Of a DNA stretch of 64,000 nt, positions 1 through 9,108 are shown piece after piece. The DNA is taken from contig NZ_CP075566.1 in assembly GCF_018502625.1 (NCBI RefSeq), positions 1,927,001 through 1,991,000 of the forward strand, written 5' to 3'. The notes beneath the pieces were generated by a model, which was given only the letters and a program-made list of their open reading frames with translations, made no database searches and had not been told where the DNA came from. This stretch comes from Pseudomonas hormoni (GTDB lineage: Bacteria; Pseudomonadota; Gammaproteobacteria; Pseudomonadales; Pseudomonadaceae). Numbering within the stretch: position 1 is the stretch's first letter; every line of letters begins with the position of its first letter. A program made the translations under genes and the position numbers.

Positions 1-2185
<2,185 letters not shown>

Positions 2186-4168
2186 ATGTCTAATCGCTCA
2201 TTGCACTTCAAGTTGTTCTGGACGGCGCTGATCGGAACCGTCGTCGTCATGGCGCTGTTGCTTGGCTCCATCGCCTACATTGCTTACGGCACGTCAGTGA
2301 AGGAAACGTCCGCGCTGGTGGATACGGTCGTCAAGGCCAATGCCAAGGAAGTCGAGGTTGAACTGGGTGTCGGTTTTACCGTCGCCGAGTCGTTGGCCAG
2401 CGTCGCGACGGCGATGCAGCAACAGCAGGTCGATCGCAAGACCGCCGATGCCATGACCCGCCAACTGTTCGAGGCCAATCCGCAGCTTTTGGGCCTTAGG
2501 CAGTACTGGGAAACCAACGCGTTCGATGGCAAGGACAGTGAATTCGCCAACCAGCCGAATCACGACGCGACTGGCCGCTACCTGACCTACTGGAACCGCG
2601 CCAGTGGTTCGGTGAAGTCCGAACCGTTGACCGGCTATGCCCCGGAAAACGCCGACAACCAGTATTACTATCAGCCGTTGCGCAGCCGTCAACCCTAGGC
2701 CTCCGAACCGTTTGCCTACAGCAGTGGCAGCGGTCAGAAAACCATGATGGTGTCGATCATGGTGCCGCTGCTGCAGGGCGGCAAAGCCCTGGGCGTGGCG
2801 GGTGTCGATATCCCGCTCGAAAGCATCAACCGCCAATTGGCAAAAATCGATGCCTATAAAGGCTATGGCGCGCTGGTTTCCAGCAATGGCCTGTACGCCA
2901 GTCACCCGGATGCGAAGCGCTTGAGCCAACCGGCCGATGATCTGCCGACGGCGGCCCGGGACGCGATCAAGGCCGGCCAGTCTTACAGCTTCCAGCGCGA
3001 TGGCTGGGGCTACGTGCTGCAACCGGTGCGCATCGGCAAGGCACCGAATACCTGGGCGTTGATGGTGGCGTACCCGCTGGCCGAAGCCATGGCGGGTATC
3101 AATCAGTTTCTCTGGACCGCCGTTGTCATCGGCCTGGTTGCCCTGCTGGCGCTGGCGATTGTGCTGTGGCACTTGCTGGCGTGGCAGATCCGTCCGCTGT
3201 CAGGTTTGACCGTCGGCATCCAGGCCTGGGGTGGCGAGTTGGGGCTGCGGTTTGAACAGCGCAGCGGTGATGAAACCGGCAAACTGGCGGGCGCGTTCAA
3301 CCAGTTCATCCTGCGCCTGGGCGACCTGGTGGGTTCGATTCGTCACAGCAGCGGCGCCCTGATGCAGATCTCCAATCACCTGGGCGATACCACTCAGGCC
3401 GTTGCCGAACGAGCGACGTCGCAACACACCGCGACCGAAGAAATGGCCAGCGGTGTCACGGCGCTCGCGCACTCGGTAACCGAGATGTCGCAGCAGGCCG
3501 AAGACGTGGAGCAACTGGCGCGCAACACCGAAGAGCTGACCAAACACATCTCCGGCGACATGAGCCAGACCCTGGCCGGGATCACCCGCATCGACCAGAC
3601 CATGGATGTCGTCGCCGGTGCCGTGGGCGATCTGGAAAAACGCTCGCAGCAAATTGCCGGGATCATTGCGGTGATTCGCAGCATCGCCGACCAGACCAAC
3701 CTCCTGGCCCTGAACGCGGCGATTGAAGCCGCGCGGGCAGGGGAGCAGGGGCGCGGGTTCGCGGTGGTGGCGGATGAAGTGCGGCAACTGGCGGAACGCA
3801 CCAGCCGTTCGACCGGTGAAATCGGCGAGATGATCGGTGCCATTGGCTCGGACGTGCGCAATACCGTGACCAACGTCCAACAGGTCGGCGAAGCCGTGCG
3901 CCTGGGCGTGGTGCAGCTGACCACGTCGGCGCAAGGGGTCAATCAGATTCGCCAGCATGCCCAGGACATTCTGACGCGCATCAGCGAAGTCGCGCGCCAG
4001 ACCCAGAGCCAGGCCGCGACGGGTGAGCAGTTGTCAGTGGCCATCCAGGGCGTCAGCCGCATCTCCGAGCAGAACGATCACGCGATCCGCAGCCTGCTCG
4101 ATCAGTCGCTGCAATTGCGCGATCAGGCCGGTTCGTTGAACCAGCAACTGACGCAATTCAGGGATTGA
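2186..4168 (+). pseudogene. methyl-accepting chemotaxis protein interrupted by an in-frame TAG
   Basis: Read through position 2696-2698, the frame encodes about 660 residues of a typical transmembrane chemotaxis receptor. It has an N-terminal TM helix (residues about 8-31), a long periplasmic Cache-like ligand domain, a second TM helix (around 310-330), a HAMP region and a cytoplasmic signalling domain with the conserved hairpin segment (GRGFAVVADEVRQLAERT). Codon 171 is TAG, inside the ligand domain, and the frame on both sides is unchanged, so this is a point nonsense mutation rather than a frameshift. The distal piece could start only at ATG 2744 and would lack the first TM. ATG 2186 was chosen over TTG 2174. 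It is probably non-functional unless the amber codon is suppressed or is a sequencing error. Confidence 0.85.
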
Positions 4169-4225
4169 AATCAACCCTCGGAGGCTACGTCGGGATCGTC
4201 CGCCATAGCCTCCGAACACCCGTGG

Positions 4226-4318
4226 TTAAAGCAACGGAATGCTGTAGCTGACGATCAGGTGGTTCTGGTCCTGGTTGCGGCTCGCTTCACTGTTGGACTT
4301 GGCCGTTGCGCCAGCACC
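4226..4318 (-). pseudogene. C-terminal scar of an OprD-like outer membrane porin
   Basis: On the minus strand this segment reads SNSEASRNQDQNHLIVSYSI followed by PLL and a stop. A terminal beta strand with alternating hydrophobic residues and an LL end is what OprD-type porins show. No start codon or longer matching frame extends from it, so only the last 30 or so codons survive. The family call rests on this short tail alone. The following gap (about 4320-4628) holds a short REP-like GCGAGCAAGCTCGCTCGC palindrome near 4390 and the upstream region of the next gene, and nothing else I can support. Confidence 0.4.
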
Positions 4319-4628
4319 CGGTGCATCTGCTGGAAACCACCTCGACGTTCGCCACCTTGTCGCTGTTTCAGGACGCTACGCAGCCCAGCGCGAGCAAGCT
4401 CGCTCGCCACAAAGGTACGCATGATCCAAGAGCGCACCTAAGTGACCAGCATTAGCCTGGAACCTGTGGTTGGGATAGTGCCCGGCATTGGCGGCGCGCA
4501 TTCGTGCGATTCAGGCAAAATTGATTTGTGACTGGCGCGGTGTTCGTGACGGATCAACGCCGTGATACTCGACGGGATTTTGCCTTCCCCTAAATTGGCC
4601 CACGGATGGCCATTGCGAGGTTCGAACC

Positions 4629-5975
4629 ATGACTGTTTCCCGCCGACTGGCGCTCTTGATGACCACTGCCGCGTTGCTCACGGCTTGTGGTGAATCGTCC
4701 AAACTGCCGCCACAGGCCAGCGTCGGCCCGTCGCCGCAGTTGCCTGAACCCACCACTTCGCTGATTCCCACGTTGAAGGTATCCAAGGCAGTCGGCTGGT
4801 CGGGCAGTGACATGCCCAAGGCGCCCGCCGGTTTCAAGGTGACTGCCCTGGCGGACGATCTCGACCATCCGCGCTGGATCTACCTGCTGCCCAACGGCGA
4901 TGTGCTGGTCGCCGAAAGCAATCACCCGCCGATGCCCGAAGGCGCCACTGACGGCGGCAGCGGACCGCTGGCCTGGGCGAAACGCACGGTCACGGGATTC
5001 GTGATGGGCCGAGTCGGTGCCGATGCGCCCAGCGCCAATCGAATCACCTTATTACGCGATGCCGACGGCGACGGTCACGCTGATACCCGCACGGTGTTCA
5101 TGAGCGGGCTGACCTCGCCATTCGGCATGGCGTTGGTGGGTAACGAGCTGTTCATTGCCAACGCCGATGCAGTGGTCAAGGTGCCTTACACCACGGGGCA
5201 AACCGAAATCAGCGCGACGCCGGTAAAAGTCACCGACTTGCCCGCCGGCATCAACCACCACTGGACCAAAAACGTCCTCGCCAACCCCGAGGGCACCAAG
5301 CTTTACGTGACCGTGGGTTCCAACAGCAACGTCGGTGAAAACGGCCTGGAGGCCGAAGAAGGTCGCGCGGCGATTTGGGAAGTCGATGTTAAAAGCGCAG
5401 AAAAGCGCCTGTTCGCCAGCGGCCTGCGCAACCCCAACGGCCTGGCCTGGAAGCCGGGTTCGAACGAGTTGTGGACCGTGGTCAACGAGCGTGACGAAAT
5501 CGGCAGCGACCTGGTGCCGGATTACCTGACCTCGGTGAAAGACGGTGCGTTCTACGGCTGGCCGTGGAGTTACTACGGCAACCACGTCGACACCCGCGTA
5601 GAACCGTCGCGCCCGGACAAGGTGGCGCAGGCCATCTCACCGGATTACGCGCTGGGCACCCACGTCGCACCGCTGGGCCTGGCGTTCTCCGATGCCCGCG
5701 CGATGCCGGCCAGTTTCGCCAATGGCGTGTTTATCGGCGAACACGGCTCGTGGAACCGCAATCCGCAGGCCGGCTATAAAGTGGTGTTCATCCCGTTCAG
5801 CGACGGTAAGCCTTCCGGTGTGCCGATGGATTTCCTCACCGGTTTCCTCAATGCCGACGGTGAAGCACAAGGGCGTCCGGTGGGGGTAGCGCTGGATCAG
5901 AGCGGTGCGTTGCTGGTGGCCGATGATGTCGGCAACAAGTTGTGGCGTGTAGCGGCTGTTACGCCTGGTAAGTGA
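4629..5975 (+). CDS. lipoprotein beta-propeller dehydrogenase, L-sorbosone/PQQ-sugar dehydrogenase family
   Basis: 448-residue predicted lipoprotein: basic start, hydrophobic segment and lipobox L-T-A-C with the modified Cys at residue 20. The rest is a beta-propeller with hallmarks of the sorbosone dehydrogenase/PQQ-dependent pyranose dehydrogenase family: DHPRWIYLLPNGDVLVAESN near residue 80, GLRNPNGLAWKP near 265, GAFYGWPWSYYGNHVD near 310 and a GEHGSWNR segment near 370. Such proteins oxidise sugars or aldoses in the periplasm or outer envelope, but the true substrate cannot be read from sequence. It stands alone, preceded by GCGAGG, with no PQQ genes nearby. The family assignment is secure; the enzymatic activity is inferred. 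Confidence 0.85.
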   Translation: MTVSRRLALLMTTAALLTACGESSKLPPQASVGPSPQLPEPTTSLIPTLKVSKAVGWSGSDMPKAPAGFKVTALADDLDHPRWIYLLPNGDVLVAESNHPPMPEGATDGGSGPLAWAKRTVTGFVMGRVGADAPSANRITLLRDADGDGHADTRTVFMSGLTSPFGMALVGNELFIANADAVVKVPYTTGQTEISATPVKVTDLPAGINHHWTKNVLANPEGTKLYVTVGSNSNVGENGLEAEEGRAAIWEVDVKSAEKRLFASGLRNPNGLAWKPGSNELWTVVNERDEIGSDLVPDYLTSVKDGAFYGWPWSYYGNHVDTRVEPSRPDKVAQAISPDYALGTHVAPLGLAFSDARAMPASFANGVFIGEHGSWNRNPQAGYKVVFIPFSDGKPSGVPMDFLTGFLNADGEAQGRPVGVALDQSGALLVADDVGNKLWRVAAVTPGK

Positions 5976-6126
5976 TGCAGCGGTTAGCTTGAGCTCAAAC
6001 AGATCGCCGCGCAGTCTGCGCGGCTGATTTGATTGAGCGTCAGGAATCGAGGCCGCTTCCAGAAATAGCACTCGGCTCTGGGATTGGGTGGGGTCCATAT
6101 CCGTTGCTGCGGTAACGGCCGCTAAT

Positions 6127-6301
6127 GGTTCCGCCCTTACGGCGGGTTACTTGGAGAAGCGCCAAGTAACCAAGCGCCTGCGCCCCTGACGTACGGTGCC
6201 GAGCCTTAGCGAGGCACCGAACGAAAGGGGCAAAAGCGCTTGGTTACTTTGCGCCGGGCGGCGTTCCGTTTTTCCAAGTAACCCGCTGTAAGAGCGGAAC
6301 C
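6127..6301. repeat. large nested palindromic repeat
   Basis: Outer arms 6127-6154 and 6274-6301 are inverted repeats matching at 26 of 28 positions. Inside are further nested arms (CCAAGTAACCAAGCGC against GCGCTTGGTTACTTTG, GCCCCT against AGGGGC, CGGTGCC against GGCACCG), so the whole 175 bp can fold into one long stem. Spurious short frames on both strands are explained by this symmetry. Together with flanking sequence it fills the 5976-6394 gap between the dehydrogenase and acdR. It looks like a dispersed Pseudomonas repeat. Confidence 0.75.
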
Positions 6302-6394
6302 AATAGCCGCCATCACCAAAATAATGGATATACACCCAATCAAAACCACAGGTCAGCGCCCGAAACCCTGAGCCTGAGTGAACAGCATTCCCGC

Positions 6395-6904
6395 TCAAAT
6401 CGGGATGTGTGTGGTCGACAACACCTGGCGCAACCCCATGAAGGAACGAATCTGCCGAACCCCGGGCAGGTAAAGCAACTGTTCCGCATGCAGGCGGTTG
6501 AAGCTGTTGCTGTCCTTGGTCCGTATCAACATGAAGTAGTCGAATTCCCCCGTCACCACATGACATTCCATGCAGCCGGACACCTTTTGCGCCGCAGCTT
6601 CGAAGGCGGCGAAGGATTCCGGCGTCGAGCGATCCAGCACCACGCCGATCAACACCACCATTCCCGCGTCCAGCGCGTCATTGTCCAGCAGCGCGACAAT
6701 GCCCTTGATCAGGCCCGCCTGCTTGAGGCGTTCGACGCGCCGCAGGCAGGCCGGCGCGCTCATTTTTACCTTCTCGGCAAGCGCCACATTGGAGATGGAG
6801 GCGTCTCGCTGCAGGGTCTTGAGAATGGCGCGGTCGGTCCGGTCGAGCGGGTGCGGCTCCGCAGCTGAAGCGCCGGGTTTCTTGTGATTATTTGTTGCGC
6901 TCAT
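6395..6904 (-). CDS. acdR: Lrp/AsnC-family regulator, AcdR type
   Basis: 169-residue Lrp/AsnC protein. An N-terminal winged helix-turn-helix (about residues 20-70, LDRTDRAILKTLQRD and NVALAEKVKMSAPACLRRVE) precedes the effector-binding RAM domain (about 85-155, with MECHVVTGEFDYFMLIR). It is divergent from acdS with a 200-nt gap, the arrangement known for the regulator of ACC deaminase, AcdR. In characterised strains AcdR activates acdS in response to ACC; that role is inferred here from position and family. It ends next to the palindromic repeat on its 3' side. Confidence 0.88.
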   Translation of the reverse strand: MSATNNHKKPGASAAEPHPLDRTDRAILKTLQRDASISNVALAEKVKMSAPACLRRVERLKQAGLIKGIVALLDNDALDAGMVVLIGVVLDRSTPESFAAFEAAAQKVSGCMECHVVTGEFDYFMLIRTKDSNSFNRLHAEQLLYLPGVRQIRSFMGLRQVLSTTHIPI

Positions 6905-7104
6905 AGTGGCTTCTGCACAATAAAAATATGTTTTGGGTAGTAAGTGATGATTTATGTTTCTTTAATGGATTGAAACTTGCAACACATATTTTTGGCTTTG
7001 TTCTTAATATTGAACTCATCGAAGCCCCTCCGGAAGAACCCGAAATTCAACCTTTTTTGTCTTTCGGTCTGGCGCTTGGATTTCCAATAACAAGGAGCAG
7101 AGTC
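6905..7104. promoter_or_regulatory. acdR-acdS divergent control region
   Basis: This 200-nt AT-rich intergenic region separates the two divergent genes. It contains AT-rich stretches such as AATAAAAATATG and CATATTTTTGG that are suitable for Lrp-type binding, but I cannot define exact boxes. The acdS ribosome binding site AAGGAG lies at about 7091-7096. Confidence 0.5.
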
Positions 7105-8121
7105 ATGAACCTGAATCGTTTTAAACGTTATCCGCTGACCTTCGGTCCTTCTCCCATCACGCCCTTGAAACGCCTCAGCGAACACCTGGGCGGCAAGGTC
7201 GAGCTGTATGCCAAACGTGAAGACTGCAACAGCGGCCTGGCCTTCGGCGGCAACAAGACGCGCAAGCTCGAGTACCTCATTCCCGAGGCACTCGATCAAG
7301 GCTGCGACACCCTGGTGTCCATCGGCGGGATCCAGTCGAACCAGACCCGCCAGGTCGCTGCCGTCGCCGCCCATCTGGGCATGAAGTGTGTGCTGGTCCA
7401 GGAAAACTGGGTGAACTACTCCGACGCCGTGTATGACCGGGTCGGCAATATCGAGATGTCTCGCATCATGGGCGCGGATGTACGACTGGACGCCGCCGGG
7501 TTCGACATCGGTATTCGTCCCAGCTGGGAGAAGGCCATGAGCGACGTGGTGGCGCGGGGCGGCAAGCCGTTCCCGATTCCGGCGGGCTGTTCCGAGCATC
7601 CTTATGGCGGCCTCGGGTTTGTGGGTTTCGCCGAGGAAGTCCGGCAGCAGGAACAGGAACTGGGCTTCAAATTTGACTACATCGTGGTGTGCTCCGTGAC
7701 CGGCAGTACCCAGGCGGGCATGGTCGTCGGGTTTGCCGCCGACGGCCGTTCGAAAAACGTCATCGGTATCGATGCCTCGGCCAAACCGGAAAAGACCAAG
7801 GCGCAGATCCTGCGTATCGCCCGCCACACCGCCGAACTGGTGGAATTGGGCCGCGAAATCACCGAAGAGGATGTGGTGCTCGACACGCGCTTCGCCTACC
7901 CGGAATACGGTTTGCCGAACGAAGGCACGCTGGAAGCCATTCGCCTTTGCGGAAGCCTTGAAGGTGTGTTGACCGATCCGGTGTATGAGGGCAAATCCAT
8001 GCACGGGATGATCGAGATGGTTCGCCGTGGCGAATTCCCCGAAGGTTCGAAAGTGCTTTACGCGCACCTGGGTGGGGCGCCGGCACTGAATGCCTACAGC
8101 TTCCTGTTTCGTAACGGCTGA
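7105..8121 (+). CDS. acdS: 1-aminocyclopropane-1-carboxylate (ACC) deaminase
   Basis: PLP enzyme that opens the cyclopropane ring of ACC, the plant ethylene precursor, giving 2-oxobutyrate and ammonia. Length is 338 residues, as in the reference Pseudomonas enzyme. The PLP lysine is Lys51 ([11 protein letters not shown]) and Ser78 sits in [10 protein letters not shown]. The residues that separate true ACC deaminases from D-cysteine desulfhydrases are both present: Glu295 ([11 protein letters not shown], with Tyr294) and Leu322 (YAHLGGAP). ATG 7105 with AAGGAG at the right distance is preferred over longer upstream readings. It is divergent from acdR. The trait is typical of root-associated pseudomonads. 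Confidence 0.97.
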   Translation: MNLNRFKRYPLTFGPSPITPLKRLSEHLGGKVELYAKREDCNSGLAFGGNKTRKLEYLIPEALDQGCDTLVSIGGIQSNQTRQVAAVAAHLGMKCVLVQENWVNYSDAVYDRVGNIEMSRIMGADVRLDAAGFDIGIRPSWEKAMSDVVARGGKPFPIPAGCSEHPYGGLGFVGFAEEVRQQEQELGFKFDYIVVCSVTGSTQAGMVVGFAADGRSKNVIGIDASAKPEKTKAQILRIARHTAELVELGREITEEDVVLDTRFAYPEYGLPNEGTLEAIRLCGSLEGVLTDPVYEGKSMHGMIEMVRRGEFPEGSKVLYAHLGGAPALNAYSFLFRNG

Positions 8122-8132
8122 CGGTGATCCTC

Positions 8133-8263
8133 TGTGGCGAGGGGGCTTGCCCCCGTTGGGTCGCGAAGCGGCCCCAATCCTGCAGCCGCGGCCTATCAGT
8201 TACACCGCATGCAATGTTTTACGACTGCTTCGCAGTCGAACGGGGGCAAGCCCCCTCGCCACA
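8133..8263. repeat. REP doublet (inverted pair)
   Basis: Perfect 25-bp inverted arms at 8133-8157 and 8239-8263, containing GCGAGGGGGCTTGCCCCC, enclose a spacer with its own small hairpin (GACTGCTTCGCAGTC). This is the usual Pseudomonas REP pair and lies just after the acdS stop codon, where it may stabilise the acdS mRNA or separate it from the next genes. Confidence 0.85.
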
Positions 8264-8318
8264 AAGGCTCGCTCCCACAGGGGCCGGATCGGACCATTCA
8301 ACCGTCGGGAGTAACGCC

Positions 8319-8783
8319 ATGCATGCGACATCGCAATCCGCAGTCTGGATCAAGGAACCGTCGGCGGATGCCGGGGTGGTCATTGTCACCAGCGCCGCGT
8401 TGCCCAAATACATGATCGACAAGCTGCACGTGGCGATCGATGACTGGGACCAGGTGGCTTATCTGGCCGTCAAGCAATCCAGAGAGTTGATGCTCGACTG
8501 GCTGCGGGTCGGGTTCAACCCCGAGCAATCGACGCGAATCGACGCGTGTGATGCCAGCCAATTGCTGCGCTACGTTTCCAAAGGCAGCTTTTTACTGGAT
8601 GTCGAAGTCGGCGCGGTCCCTGGCCTGACCTGGCTGGGATCTGTCGGTGGTCACCCGTTGCGCGTCGTTGAACTGGGAGAAGTGGCGACCTCCAGCGCGG
8701 CGATGGATCGACAGGTGGAAGACGTTTTATCGGCAACCCGGAGCCTGGCGAAAAGCGTGCTGCAGGAGCGCTGCGTCATTTAG
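8319..8783 (+). CDS. hypothetical protein downstream of acdS
   Basis: 154 residues starting at ATG 8319 behind CGGGAG; the frame is open further upstream, but that part is REP sequence. No signal peptide, membrane helix or family motif is recognised. It reads as a mixed alpha/beta soluble protein (VVIVTSAALPKYMIDKLHVA early, an acidic DDWDQV region, then a helical tail after residue 130). It is followed after 34 nt by another small unknown gene and then by the AceE-type gene, so it probably belongs to the same transcript. Function unknown. Confidence 0.7.
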   Translation: MHATSQSAVWIKEPSADAGVVIVTSAALPKYMIDKLHVAIDDWDQVAYLAVKQSRELMLDWLRVGFNPEQSTRIDACDASQLLRYVSKGSFLLDVEVGAVPGLTWLGSVGGHPLRVVELGEVATSSAAMDRQVEDVLSATRSLAKSVLQERCVI

Positions 8784-8817
8784 CGAATCAACTACCCCAA
8801 CAAGAAAGGCAAAGCCT

Positions 8818-9108
8818 ATGAGCCAAACTGCCGACTATCGTAATAAAACCATGAAGTGGATGCGCGAGCCTTCGAGTTGTACGCGCATCGTTGTCATCGC
8901 ATCGGGACTTGATAGCGATCATATTGACTTGATCCATCAGGGGTTCAGCTGTTTTGACAATGTTGCGCTGATCCATGTCGAGACCGCGAATGTCGTCTCG
9001 GCCGAGCGTTCCATCCTCGAGGCGGTAGATCAGGTTAAAAGCCTCGCCCGAGCAAGCCATTCGCGCCACCTTGAAGTGTTCCCCGACACCTGCAGGAGTT
9101 GCCCATGA
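8818..9108 (+). CDS. small hypothetical protein translationally coupled to the E1 gene
   Basis: 96 residues from ATG 8818, with AAGAAAGG upstream. The stop codon overlaps the next start as ATGA (9105-9108), which suggests translational coupling with the AceE-like gene. The protein has one hydrophobic beta-like stretch (TRIVVIASGL) followed by alternating helix and strand, and a C-terminal Cys pair (CRSC). I do not recognise the family. Position suggests an accessory role to the 2-oxoacid dehydrogenase, but nothing in the sequence proves it. Confidence 0.65.
   Translation: MSQTADYRNKTMKWMREPSSCTRIVVIASGLDSDHIDLIHQGFSCFDNVALIHVETANVVSAERSILEAVDQVKSLARASHSRHLEVFPDTCRSCP

Noticed and set aside
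4255..4441. Two 60-codon frames on both strands
   Set aside because: Both lie in the porin scar and a REP-like palindrome; neither has a ribosome binding site or a recognisable pattern.
6147..6566. 139-codon minus-strand frame near the acdR 3' end
   Set aside because: It is composed of the nested palindrome and acdR antisense or out-of-frame sequence, with no ribosome binding site.
8124..8318. N-terminal extension of the 154-residue gene and other frames in this stretch
   Set aside because: The DNA is a REP doublet; its apparent coding comes from the repeat.
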